The notes under the pieces are model-generated. The model ran no database searches, had not been told where the DNA came from, and worked only from the letters and a program-made list of their open reading frames with translations. 42,588 bases of DNA, taken from an uncultured Duncaniella sp. GTDB taxonomy: Bacteria > Bacteroidota > Bacteroidia > Bacteroidales > Muribaculaceae. Location of the stretch: assembly GCA_910584825.1 (NCBI GenBank), contig CAJUCI010000022.1, positions 1-42,588 on the forward strand. The letters are read 5' to 3'. Position numbers and translations under genes: made by a program. Shown here piece after piece: positions 1 to 8,100 of the stretch (the first letter of the stretch is position 1; each line of letters begins with the position of its first letter).

Positions 1-52
1 GAGCACTTCCTTGGTAAGGAAGAGGTCGCGGGTTCAAATCCCGCCATCGGCT
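1..52 (+). tRNA. tRNA-Thr (GGT anticodon), 5' end cut off by the window
   Basis: The anticodon arm reads CTTCC-TTGGTAA-GGAAG, with anticodon GGT at 13-15. It is followed by a T arm (GCGGG-TTCAAAT-CCCGC, ending at 44), the 3' acceptor strand CATCGGC (45-51) and discriminator T52. The acceptor 5' strand and D arm lie before the window start. CCA is not encoded. It sits upstream of tuf, as in other Bacteroidales. Confidence 0.93.
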
Positions 53-64
53 CTATTTTTATTC

Positions 65-103
65 AGACGGCCTCGATAGTGCGCTAACGCTATCGTGGCG
101 TCT
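65..103 (+). terminator. Hairpin between tRNA-Thr and tuf
   Basis: CGATAG (74-79) pairs with CTATCG (90-95), and AGAC (65-68) pairs with GTCT (100-103), giving an interrupted stem. The T tract after it is poor (TTGT), so this may be an RNA-processing hairpin rather than a real terminator. No TAnnTTTG promoter element is visible between it and tuf, so tuf is probably co-transcribed with the tRNAs. Confidence 0.4.
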
Positions 104-144
104 TGTCAAAAAGCAATCATTAATCAAGCAATAATAGCAAAGTT

Positions 145-1329
145 ATGGCAAAAGAAAAATTCGAAAGAACGAAGCCGCATGTAAACATCGGTACCATCGG
201 CCACGTTGACCATGGCAAGACTACTCTTACAGCAGCCATCACCACAGTGCTCGCAAAGAAGGGTCTTTCAGAGGTTAAGTCATTCGACCAGATTGACAAC
301 GCTCCCGAGGAGAAGGAGCGCGGTATTACAATCAACACCGCTCACGTAGAGTATGAGACCGCTAACCGTCACTATGCTCACGTTGACTGCCCGGGCCACG
401 CTGACTACGTGAAGAACATGGTAACCGGTGCTGCTCAGATGGACGGTGCTATCATCGTAGTAGCCGCTACTGACGGTCCCATGCCCCAGACCCGCGAGCA
501 CATCCTTCTCGCCCGTCAGGTGAACGTTCCCCGTCTCGTCGTATTCCTCAACAAGTGCGACATGGTTGACGACGAGGAGATGTTCGACCTCGTAGAGATG
601 GAAATGCGTGACCTTCTTTCGACATACGAATACGATGGCGACGAGACCCCCATCATCCGTGGCTCTGCCCTCGGTGCTCTCAACGGCGAGCCCCAGTGGG
701 AAGAGAAGGTGATGGAGCTCATGGAAGCTGTGGACAACTGGATTCCCCTGCCTCCCCGCGACATCGACAAACCCTTCCTTATGCCTGTTGAGGACGTGTT
801 CTCAATCACCGGTCGTGGTACTGTTGCCACCGGTCGTATCGAGACAGGTATCGTGAAGGTAGGTGACGAGGTTCAGATCATGGGCCTTGGCGCAGACATG
901 AAGTCGGTAGTTACCGGCGTTGAGATGTTCCGTAAGCTCCTCGATCAGGGTGAGGCCGGTGACAACGTAGGTCTTCTCCTCCGTGGTATCGATAAGAAGG
1001 ACATCAAGCGCGGTATGGTTATCTGCCACCCGGGTGTTGTTAAGCCCCACAGCAAGTTCAAGGCTTCGGTCTACATCCTCAAGAAGGAAGAGGGTGGCCG
1101 TCACACACCTTTCCACAACAAGTATCGTCCCCAGTTCTACATCCGTACACTTGACGTAACCGGCGAGATTACTCTCCCCGAGGGTGTAGAGATGGTAATG
1201 CCCGGTGACCACGTTGAGATCAACGTTGAGCTCATCAACCCGGTAGCTTGCGACGCAGGTCTTCGCTTCGCTATCCGTGAGGGTGGCCGCACCGTAGGTT
1301 CGGGTCAGATTACCGAGATTCTTGAGTAA
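145..1329 (+). CDS. tuf: Elongation factor Tu
   Basis: EF-Tu is a cytoplasmic GTPase that brings aminoacyl-tRNA to the ribosomal A site. The 394-residue product has normal family length. The P-loop GHVDHGKT is at residues 19-26, DCPGH (G3) at 81-85 and NKCD (G4) at 136-139. The two beta-barrel domains follow, ending in GSGQITEILE. The ATG at 145 fits the family N-terminus (MAKEKFERTKPHVNIGTIGH). The A-rich stretch upstream has no Shine-Dalgarno site. The gene sits between tRNA-Thr and tRNA-Trp, as in other Bacteroidales. Codon use is strongly biased toward CTC/ATC/CGT, as expected for a very highly expressed gene. Confidence 0.98.
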   Translation: MAKEKFERTKPHVNIGTIGHVDHGKTTLTAAITTVLAKKGLSEVKSFDQIDNAPEEKERGITINTAHVEYETANRHYAHVDCPGHADYVKNMVTGAAQMDGAIIVVAATDGPMPQTREHILLARQVNVPRLVVFLNKCDMVDDEEMFDLVEMEMRDLLSTYEYDGDETPIIRGSALGALNGEPQWEEKVMELMEAVDNWIPLPPRDIDKPFLMPVEDVFSITGRGTVATGRIETGIVKVGDEVQIMGLGADMKSVVTGVEMFRKLLDQGEAGDNVGLLLRGIDKKDIKRGMVICHPGVVKPHSKFKASVYILKKEEGGRHTPFHNKYRPQFYIRTLDVTGEITLPEGVEMVMPGDHVEINVELINPVACDAGLRFAIREGGRTVGSGQITEILE

Positions 1330-1349
1330 TACCCACTCATAAACCCCAC

Positions 1350-1411
1350 AAGAAACCGGCACTCGCCGAGAGGCGTGCCATAATTGACTCCACGCGAGGC
1401 CGGTTTCTTTT
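1350..1411 (+). terminator. Stem-loop after tuf, upstream of tRNA-Trp
   Basis: AAGAAACCGGC (1350-1360) is perfectly complementary to GCCGGTTTCTT (1399-1409), and a short T run follows. The 38-nt loop contains its own hairpin (CGCC-GAGA-GGCG), and an alternative pairing reuses the GGC at 1358-1360. It probably reduces readthrough from tuf or marks a processing point before the tRNA. Confidence 0.6.
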
Positions 1412-1415
1412 CGAT

Positions 1416-1488
1416 ACGGGACTAGCTCAGTTGGTAGAGCACCGGTCTCCAAAACCGGGTGTCGGGAGTTCGAGCCTCTCGTCCCGTG
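1416..1488 (+). tRNA. tRNA-Trp (CCA anticodon)
   Basis: A complete cloverleaf is visible. Acceptor ACGGGAC (1416-1422) pairs with GTCCCGT (1481-1487), with discriminator G1488. The D arm has the usual AGCTCAGTTGGTAGAGC. The anticodon arm is CCGGT-CTCCAAA-ACCGG, and the T arm carries GTTCGAG. CCA is not encoded. It lies 16 bp before secE, so it is probably excised from a tRNA-secE-nusG transcript. Confidence 0.97.
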
Positions 1489-1504
1489 CTAAAAACAGAC
1501 GCAA

Positions 1505-1705
1505 ATGAGTAAACTTAAACTGCTTACGGATATCGAGGAGTCGTATACCGAGTTACGGTATAAGACTTCTTGGCCCACCAAGACCCAGCTGGTCAAGAGC
1601 GCGGTAATCGTGCTTGTCGCTTCCATTATCATAGCTGCGATTATCTTTGTGATGGATCAGGTGGTGGACACTATCATGCACTTTATCTACTCTCTCGGAC
1701 AGTAA
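1505..1705 (+). CDS. secE: Preprotein translocase subunit SecE
   Basis: SecE is the essential small subunit of the SecYEG inner-membrane protein-export channel. The 66-residue protein is the short, single-span form. An amphipathic N-terminal segment carries the conserved TSWPTKTQL motif (about 22-30), followed by one hydrophobic helix (about 33-53) and a short tail. It starts 16 bp after tRNA-Trp and is followed 24 bp later by nusG, which is the usual bacterial pairing. ATG at 1505 is the only start that gives the full conserved N-terminus. Confidence 0.95.
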   Translation: MSKLKLLTDIEESYTELRYKTSWPTKTQLVKSAVIVLVASIIIAAIIFVMDQVVDTIMHFIYSLGQ

Positions 1706-1729
1706 ACCCCTATCAGGTAAATCACGGCA

Positions 1730-2281
1730 ATGGCTGAAGAATTAAAGAAAGCTTGGTATGTGCTTCGAGCCATCTCAGGCAAGGAAGCTAAGGTAAAAGA
1801 GGTGCTCGACGGAGCTATCCGCAACACCGGCCTCGGCGACTACGTCTTTCAGGTGCTGATACCTACCGAGAAGGTTATGTCCGTCAAGAACGGAAAGAAG
1901 GTCGTAAAGGAGAAGAATCTCTACTCCGGCTACGTCTTCGTTGAGTGTATTCTTACGGGCGAGGTACTCTATGAGCTCCGCAATACAACTAATGTTATCG
2001 ACTTTCTGCGCGGACGCGGCAAGGATGCTGCGCCCGAGTCGTTACGCGAGTCGGAAGTGCGCCGCATGCTCGGTGCAGCCGACGAGATGATTGACACCGC
2101 AGAGGAGGGTAACGATTACATTGTAGGCGAGGCTGTCAAGGTGACCTCAGGCCCCTTCTCAGGATTTGACGGAATCATCGAGGAAGTTAACCGCGAGAAG
2201 AAGAAACTGAAAGTGATGGTCAAGATTTTCGGGCGTAAGACTCCGCTCGAACTCGAGAACTCGCAGGTAGTGCGTGAATAA
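1730..2281 (+). CDS. nusG: Transcription termination/antitermination factor NusG
   Basis: NusG binds RNA polymerase and influences pausing, Rho-dependent termination and coupling to ribosomes. The 183-residue product starts with the NGN domain (KKAWYVLRAISGKEAKVKE) and carries the conserved LYSGYVFVE segment near the middle. It ends in a KOW domain of the form VGEAVKVTSGPFSGFDGIIEEV (about 131-152). It lies between secE and the L11 operon, and a 225-bp structured spacer separates it from rplK. Confidence 0.96.
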   Translation: MAEELKKAWYVLRAISGKEAKVKEVLDGAIRNTGLGDYVFQVLIPTEKVMSVKNGKKVVKEKNLYSGYVFVECILTGEVLYELRNTTNVIDFLRGRGKDAAPESLRESEVRRMLGAADEMIDTAEEGNDYIVGEAVKVTSGPFSGFDGIIEEVNREKKKLKVMVKIFGRKTPLELENSQVVRE

Positions 2282-2290
2282 TAATCGCGC

Positions 2291-2460
2291 GGTGTCCGGG
2301 CTGACGCTCGGCACATGCTCAGTATAAAGCCCCTTCCGGGTCGGCAAAACGACAAGGGAGAGGTTGAGTGTGTGAGAGTACCGGACCCACGGGAGATGTC
2401 ACGGCAGCATGACGACACAGGTGCATTGGTTACGAAATCGCCATGTGGAATCTTACTTAG
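2291..2460 (+). promoter_or_regulatory. Candidate ribosomal-protein leader RNA upstream of rplK
   Basis: The nusG-rplK spacer is far longer than the other gaps in this operon (12-63 bp up to rplL). GTCCGG (2294-2299) pairs with CCGGAC (2381-2386), enclosing a second hairpin: CCCTT (2331-2335) with AAGGG (2354-2358), extended by GTCG (2340-2343) with CGAC (2350-2353). An unpaired purine-rich stretch, GAGAGGTTGAGTGTGTGAGAG, precedes the closing strand. Autoregulatory leaders bound by L1 or by the L10-L12 complex are known in these operons in other bacteria. Which protein would bind here, if any, is inference. Confidence 0.5.
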
Positions 2461-2506
2461 GCTGACATCGTTTTAACCGAATCATTAACAAAAATTTAGA
2501 TTTATC

Positions 2507-2950
2507 ATGGCTAAAGAAATTGCTGGACAGATCAAATTGCAAATCAAGGGAGGCGCAGCAAACCCCTCTCCTCCAGTTGGTCCTGCCCTCGGTTCGAAGG
2601 GTATCAACATCATGGAGTTTTGCAAGCAATTCAATGCCCGCACCCAGGACAAGGCCGGCAAGGTGCTCCCTGTAGTAATCACCTATTACACTGACAAGAG
2701 CTTTGACTTCATTGTCAAGACCCCGCCGGTAGCTATCCAGCTCCTCGAGGCTTCAAAGATCAAGAGCGGTTCGGCCCAGCCTAACCGTAAGAAGGTCGCT
2801 GAAATCACCTGGGACCAGGTAAAGGCTATTGCTGAGGACAAAATGCCCGATTTGAACTGTTTCAACGTTGCGTCGGCAATGCGCATGGTTGCCGGTACAG
2901 CCCGCAGCATGGGTATCACTGTGAAAGGAACATTTCCCGAAAACATTTAA
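2507..2950 (+). CDS. rplK: 50S ribosomal protein L11
   Basis: L11 binds 23S rRNA at the GTPase-associated centre with L10 and supports translation-factor function. The 147-residue protein has the family N-terminus (MAKEIAGQIKLQIKGGAANPSPPVGPALG) with the conserved proline-rich helix. The C-terminal rRNA-binding domain ends in a GTARSMGITVKG segment. Length is normal. It is first in the rplK-rplA-rplJ-rplL series and is preceded by the structured leader; rplA follows 12 bp later. Confidence 0.97.
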   Translation: MAKEIAGQIKLQIKGGAANPSPPVGPALGSKGINIMEFCKQFNARTQDKAGKVLPVVITYYTDKSFDFIVKTPPVAIQLLEASKIKSGSAQPNRKKVAEITWDQVKAIAEDKMPDLNCFNVASAMRMVAGTARSMGITVKGTFPENI

Positions 2951-2962
2951 TCTTCAATTGAC

Positions 2963-3658
2963 ATGACTAAACTGACCAAAAATCAAAAGATTGCCCAGGA
3001 GAAGGTTGAAGCAGGTAAGGCTTACACCCTCGCAGAGGCTGTAGAGCTTGTCAAGGAAATTACCTTCACTAAGTTTGATGCTTCGCTCGACGTGGATGTG
3101 CGTCTCGGCGTGGATCCCCGTAAGGCCAACCAGATGGTGCGTGGCGTGGTGACACTCCCCAACGGCACCGGAAAGCAGGTGCGCGTGCTCGTGCTCTGCA
3201 ACTCTGACGCTGAGGCTGCTGCCAAGGCTGCCGGAGCTGACTACGTAGGCCTCGATGAGTATATTGAGAAAATCAAGGGCGGATGGACCGACATTGATGT
3301 CATCATCACCCAGCCCGCTATCATGGGTAAGATTGGTGCCCTCGGCCGTGTACTCGGTCCCCGTGGCCTCATGCCTAACCCCAAGAGCGGCACTGTGACC
3401 GTCGACGTTGCCAAGGCTGTCGAGGAGGTCAAGAAGGGTAAGATTGACTTCAAGGTTGACAAGAACGGTATCGTTCACTCTTCAGTAGGCAAGGTGTCGT
3501 TTGACGCCAAGGCTGCAAAGGAGAATGTCCGCGAGTTCATCAACACTCTCATCAAGCTCAAGCCTGCAACTGCAAAGGGCACATATATCAAGAGCATTTA
3601 TCTTTCGAGCACCATGAGTCCGGGCATCAAAATCGACCCCAAGTCGATTGATGAGTAA
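2963..3658 (+). CDS. rplA: 50S ribosomal protein L1
   Basis: L1 forms the mobile L1 stalk at the ribosomal E site and in several bacteria represses its own operon by binding the rplK leader. The 231-residue length is normal. The family signature is present (IMGKIGALGRVLGPRGLMPNPKSGTV), followed by the conserved GKIDFKVDKNGIVHSSVGKVSF segment. It is 12 bp after rplK and 24 bp before rplJ, so the four ribosomal protein genes form one tight unit. Confidence 0.97.
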   Translation: MTKLTKNQKIAQEKVEAGKAYTLAEAVELVKEITFTKFDASLDVDVRLGVDPRKANQMVRGVVTLPNGTGKQVRVLVLCNSDAEAAAKAAGADYVGLDEYIEKIKGGWTDIDVIITQPAIMGKIGALGRVLGPRGLMPNPKSGTVTVDVAKAVEEVKKGKIDFKVDKNGIVHSSVGKVSFDAKAAKENVREFINTLIKLKPATAKGTYIKSIYLSSTMSPGIKIDPKSIDE

Positions 3659-3682
3659 TCCATCTAAAGCTGACTGAACAAA

Positions 3683-4213
3683 ATGAAAAAGGAAGATAAA
3701 ATCATAGCTATCCAGAACATAGCCAAGACTATCCAGGAGTACAGCTGCTTCTATCTCGTAGAGACCGCCGGTCTTGACGCTGAGAAGACCACTGCCCTCC
3801 GTCGTGCCTGCAACAAGGCTGAGATTAAGCTCATGGTGGTCAAGAACACCCTTCTCCACAAGGCTCTCGAGAGCCTCGAGGGTGACTACAACGAGCTTTA
3901 CTCGGTGCTCCACGGTTCGACATCTCTCATGCTGAGCAACACGGGCAACGCTCCCGCCAAGCTCATCAAGGAGATTCTCAAGGCCGATAAGGACGCCAAG
4001 CTCCCCGCCTTCAAGGCTGCTTACGTAGAGGAGACCGTCTACGTAGGTGCTGACCAGCTCAGCACACTCGAGGCTATCAAGAGCAAGAACGAGCTTATCG
4101 CCGACGTTATCGCTCTTCTCCAGTCTCCCGCCAAGAACGTTATCTCCGGCCTCCAGTCGGGTGGCAACAAGCTTCATGGCATCCTCGAGACCCTCTCGAA
4201 GAAAGAGGCGTAA
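3683..4213 (+). CDS. rplJ: 50S ribosomal protein L10
   Basis: L10 anchors L7/L12 dimers to the ribosomal stalk base. The 176-residue protein has the typical N-terminal rRNA-binding domain (MKKEDKIIAIQNIAKTIQEYSCFYLVETAGLDA), the conserved ALRRACNKAEIKLMVVKNTLL segment, and a C-terminal helix that would carry L7/L12. The gap to rplA is only 24 bp, so there is no room for the long L10-bound leader found directly before rplJ in some bacteria. Any such control would have to sit upstream of rplK. Confidence 0.95.
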   Translation: MKKEDKIIAIQNIAKTIQEYSCFYLVETAGLDAEKTTALRRACNKAEIKLMVVKNTLLHKALESLEGDYNELYSVLHGSTSLMLSNTGNAPAKLIKEILKADKDAKLPAFKAAYVEETVYVGADQLSTLEAIKSKNELIADVIALLQSPAKNVISGLQSGGNKLHGILETLSKKEA

Positions 4214-4276
4214 TCTCGACCCCCATTCATCCAATCTTTCAACCCAATTCTAAAACAACAAAACATCTATACAATC

Positions 4277-4654
4277 ATGGCAGATCTTAAAGCTTTTGCA
4301 GAACAACTCGTTAACCTCACCGTTAAGGAAGTAAACGAACTCGCTCAGATCCTCAAGGACGAGTACGGTATCGAACCCGCAGCTGCAGCTGTAGCAGTAG
4401 CAGCAGGCCCCGCAGCAGGTGGTGCAGCCGCTGAGGAGGAGAAGAGCGCATTCGACGTAGTCCTCAAGTCAGCCGGCGCAAGCAAGCTCGCTGTTGTTAA
4501 GCTCGTTAAGGAGCTCACCGGTCTCGGCCTCAAGGAGGCTAAGGAGATGGTAGACGGCGCACCCTCTGTAATCAAGGAAGGCATGGCTAAGGCCGACGCT
4601 GAGGGTCTCAAGAAGCAGCTCGAAGAGGCTGGTGCTGAGGTTGAGCTGAAATAA
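4277..4654 (+). CDS. rplL: 50S ribosomal protein L7/L12
   Basis: L7/L12 forms the flexible stalk that recruits translational GTPases. The 125-residue protein has an N-terminal dimerisation domain (about 1-32), an Ala/Gly-rich hinge (about 34-52, AAAAVAVAAGPAAGGAAA), and the conserved C-terminal factor-binding domain (LVKELTGLGLKEAKEMVDGAP). It is 63 bp after rplJ. A 505-bp spacer with mutually exclusive hairpins separates it from rpoB, so stalk protein and polymerase levels could be set separately. Confidence 0.97.
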   Translation: MADLKAFAEQLVNLTVKEVNELAQILKDEYGIEPAAAAVAVAAGPAAGGAAAEEEKSAFDVVLKSAGASKLAVVKLVKELTGLGLKEAKEMVDGAPSVIKEGMAKADAEGLKKQLEEAGAEVELK

Positions 4655-4730
4655 GCTATCCCCCATCGACTGAAATATGCCGCACGCCGCGCGGGCATGT
4701 GACCTGAAGCGGACGCGACATGCAAAATTT

Positions 4731-4780
4731 AGGTTAAGATTCTCCTTCGGGAGTGTCTTAACCTGTTTGCGTTAAGACAC
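4731..4780 (+). promoter_or_regulatory. Attenuator-like alternating hairpins between rplL and rpoB
   Basis: Segment 1, AGGTTAAGA (4731-4739), pairs with TCTTAACCT (4756-4764), and an inner CTCC-TTCG-GGAG stem closes a cUUCGg tetraloop. The middle strand GTGTCTTAAC (4753-4762) is also perfectly complementary to GTTAAGACAC (4771-4780) with an 8-nt loop. The two hairpins share the middle strand, so only one can form at a time. No clean T tract follows, so it may act by pausing, processing or protein binding rather than plain intrinsic termination. Confidence 0.6.
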
Positions 4781-5082
4781 CCCTGTTATTGATAAAAAAT
4801 CATAAATAATTATATTTATAAATAAAAGTTAAGCGTAAAATGGCCTGAAAATCGCTGATTTTAGCCTATTGACATTGAAAACATGTAAGTTACGCTTTAT
4901 TTTGTAGTTAAATATAGTTAAATCTAACGGTGGCGTGCGCAAATCCCCCCGACCTCTCAACTCTCAATCCAAATCCTCCCTCCCCACCATCAGCCCGTAA
5001 GGCAATCGCAAACTGCTATATCGGCGTCAGCCTCTTGGCTTGCCAAGTCATCGGCCCCCGCGCCCGGTAAAATGAAATATGA

Positions 5083-5118
5083 GAATTGCCAATTGCTAAT
5101 TACTAATTGCTAATTGCC
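5083..5118 (+). repeat. AATTGCTAATTA-type heptamer repeat upstream of rpoB
   Basis: Tandem units of the form CTAATTA/CTAATTG (for example AATTGCTAATTACTAATTG) end about 40 bp before the rpoB start. The same family, in the same orientation relative to the downstream gene, lies before aroQ and before the nucleoside phosphorylase gene. Confidence 0.8.
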
Positions 5119-5159
5119 CTCGGGCTCTCTCAACTCTAATAACGATTAATCAACATTAG

Positions 5160-8100
5160 ATGTCAGACACCAAAGCCATCAAGCCGCGCGTAAACTTTGC
5201 GACGGTTAAAAATCCCCTCCCTTACCCCGACTTTCTCGAGGTGCAGCTGAAGTCCTTCCAGGATTTCCTTCAGCTCGACACACCCCCCGAGAAGCGTAAC
5301 AACGAGGGCCTCTACAAGGTTTTTGCGGAGAACTTCCCTATTGCCGACACCCGCAACAACTTTGTGCTCGAGTTTCTCGACTACTATATCGACCCGCCCC
5401 GCTACACTATCGACGAGTGTCTGGAGCGCGGCCTGACCTACAGTGTGCCCCTCAAGGCCAAACTCAAGCTCTACTGCACCGACCCTGACCACGAGGACTT
5501 CGCCACCGTAATCCAGGACGTGTACCTGGGTGCAATCCCCTATATGACCGACAAGGGCACCTTCGTCATCAACGGTGCCGAGCGTGTAGTGGTGTCGCAG
5601 CTTCACCGTTCGCCCGGCGTGTTCTTCGGACAGAGCACCCACGCCAACGGCACCAAGCTCTACAGCGCGCGTATCATCCCCTTCCGCGGCAGCTGGATAG
5701 AGTTTGCAACTGACATCAACAATGTGATGTATGCTTACATCGACCGTAAGAAGAAACTCCCTGTCACCACTCTTCTGCGTGCCATCGGCCTCGAGAGCGA
5801 CAAGGACATCATCGAAATCTTCGGTCTGGCCGAGGAAATCAAGGTCAACAAGACCAACCTCAAGAAGGCAATCGGCCGTAAGCTCGCCGCCCGTGTGCTC
5901 AAGACCTGGGCCGAGGACTTCGTCGACGAGGACACCGGTGAGGTGGCTTCAATCGAGCGTAACGAGGTAATCCTCGACCGTGAGAGCGTAATCGAGGAGG
6001 AGGATATAGAGAACATCCTCAACTCGGGCGTGCAGACCATCCTGCTCCACAAGGAGGATGCCAACACCACCGACTACAAGATTATATTCAACACTCTCCA
6101 GAAGGACGCAACCAACTCGGAGAAGGAAGCCATACAGTACATCTACCGACAGCTGCGCAACGCCGAGCCGCCGGACGATGCAAGCGCACGCGAGGTCATC
6201 ACCAACCTCTTCTTCTCGGAGAAGCGTTACGACCTCGGCGAGGTGGGCCGCTACCGTATCAACAAGAAGCTCGGCCTCACCACATCGATGGACGTCAAGG
6301 TGCTCACCAAGGAGGACATCATCGCCATCATCAAGTATCTCATCGAGCTTATCAACTCCAAGACCGATGTCGACGATATAGACCACCTCAGCAACCGCCG
6401 CGTGCGCACCGTGGGCGAGCAGCTCTACAACCAGTTTGGCGTAGGCCTCGCACGTATGTCGCGCACCATCCGCGAGCGCATGAACGTGCGTGACAACGAG
6501 GTGTTCACCCCCATCGACCTTATCAACGCCAAGACCATCTCGAGCGTAATCAACTCGTTCTTCGGCACCAACGCGCTGTCGCAGTTCATGGACCAGACCA
6601 ACCCTCTGGCCGAGATTACCCACAAGCGTCGTATGTCGGCCCTCGGCCCCGGCGGTCTGTCGCGTGAGCGCGCAGGCTTCGAGGTGCGAGACGTGCACTA
6701 CACCCACTACGGCCGCCTCTGTCCTATCGAGACCCCTGAAGGCCCGAACATCGGTCTTATCTCGTCGCTCTGCGTATATGCCAAGATTAACGACCTCGGC
6801 TTCATCGAGACCCCCTACCGTGAGGTCAAGGATGGCAAGGTCAACCTCAACAACGACGAGGTTGTCTACCTGACCGCCGAAATCGAGGAGGGCAAAATCA
6901 TCGCCCAGGGCAATGCGCCCGTCAAGGCCGACGGCGAGTTTATCAACGACCGCATCAAGGCCCGTCTGGACGCCGACTTCCCTATCGTCTCACCCGACCA
7001 GGTGGAGCTTATGGATGTGTCGCCCACACAGATAGCCTCAATCGCCGCATCGCTCATCCCGTTCCTCGAGCATGACGACGCCAACCGTGCGCTCATGGGT
7101 TCTAACATGATGCGCCAGGCTGTGCCTCTGATGCGCAGCGAGAGCCCCATCGTGGGCACCGGCATCGAGGGTCAGCTCATCCGCGACTCCCGCACTCAGA
7201 TTATGGCCGAGGGAGCAGGCGTGATAGAGTTTGTCGACGCCACCGTCATCCGCATCCGCTATGACCGCACCGAGGAGGAGGAGTTCGTATCCTTCGAGGA
7301 CAGCGTCAAGGAATATCACCTGCCCAAGTTCCGCAAGACCAACCAGAGCACTACCATCGACCTGCGCCCCATCTGCAACAAGGGCCAGCGCGTGCAGAAG
7401 GGCGACATCCTCACCGAGGGTTACTCCACCGAGAACGGCGAGCTCGCCCTCGGCCGCAACCTCAAGGTGGCCTTCATGCCCTGGAAGGGTTACAACTATG
7501 AGGACGCCATCGTGCTCAACGAGCGCGTGGTGCGCGAGGACATCCTCACCTCGGTCCACGTGGACGACTTCACGCTCGAGGTGCGCGAGACCAAGCGCGG
7601 CATGGAGGAGCTCACATCCGACATCCCCAACGTCAGCGAGGATGCTACCAAGGACCTCGACGAGCGCGGTATCGTGCGCATCGGTGCCCACATCATCCCC
7701 GGTGACATCATGATAGGCAAAATCACCCCGAAGGGTGAGAGCGACCCCACCCCTGAGGAGAAGCTGCTCCGCGCCATCTTCGGCGACAAGGCCGGCGATG
7801 TCAAGGACGCATCGCTCAAGGCTTCGCCCTCGCTCAAGGGTGTGGTAATCGGCACACATCTCTATCAGAAGGCCGAGAAGAAGAAGACCAAGAAGGCTTC
7901 AAGCGCAGTGCTCCCCAAACTCGATGAGGAGTACGAGGAGCGTCAGAACGAGCTTAAAGACCTGCTCGTGCAGAAGCTCATGACCCTCACCGAAGGCAAG
8001 ACCTCGCAGGGCGTGAAGGACTTCCTCGGTAGCGAAATCATCCCCAAGGGCTCGAAGTTTGTGGCCGGCACCCTCAAGGAAATCGACTACGATACCATCA

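Larger units (their letters stand above)
4655..5159 (+). other. 505-bp rplL-rpoB spacer: structured leader region, no gene
   Basis: I see no convincing coding frame here. From left to right it holds the alternating hairpins at 4731-4780 and a second nested stem at 4831-4897: AAGCGTAA with TTACGCTT outside, AAAATC with GATTTT inside. Next come a pyrimidine-rich stretch (about 4946-4990), a small perfect hairpin CTTGGC-TT-GCCAAG (5034-5047), and the heptamer repeat (5083-5118) shortly before the rpoB start. A TTGACA at 4869-4874 is followed by poor -7 candidates, so a promoter for rpoB is possible but not convincing. Confidence 0.7.

Noticed and set aside
4869..4904. Promoter for rpoB from TTGACA plus TTATTTTG
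   Set aside because: Spacing (about 25 bp) and the -7 sequence do not fit the Bacteroidetes consensus. Kept only as a remark in the spacer entry.
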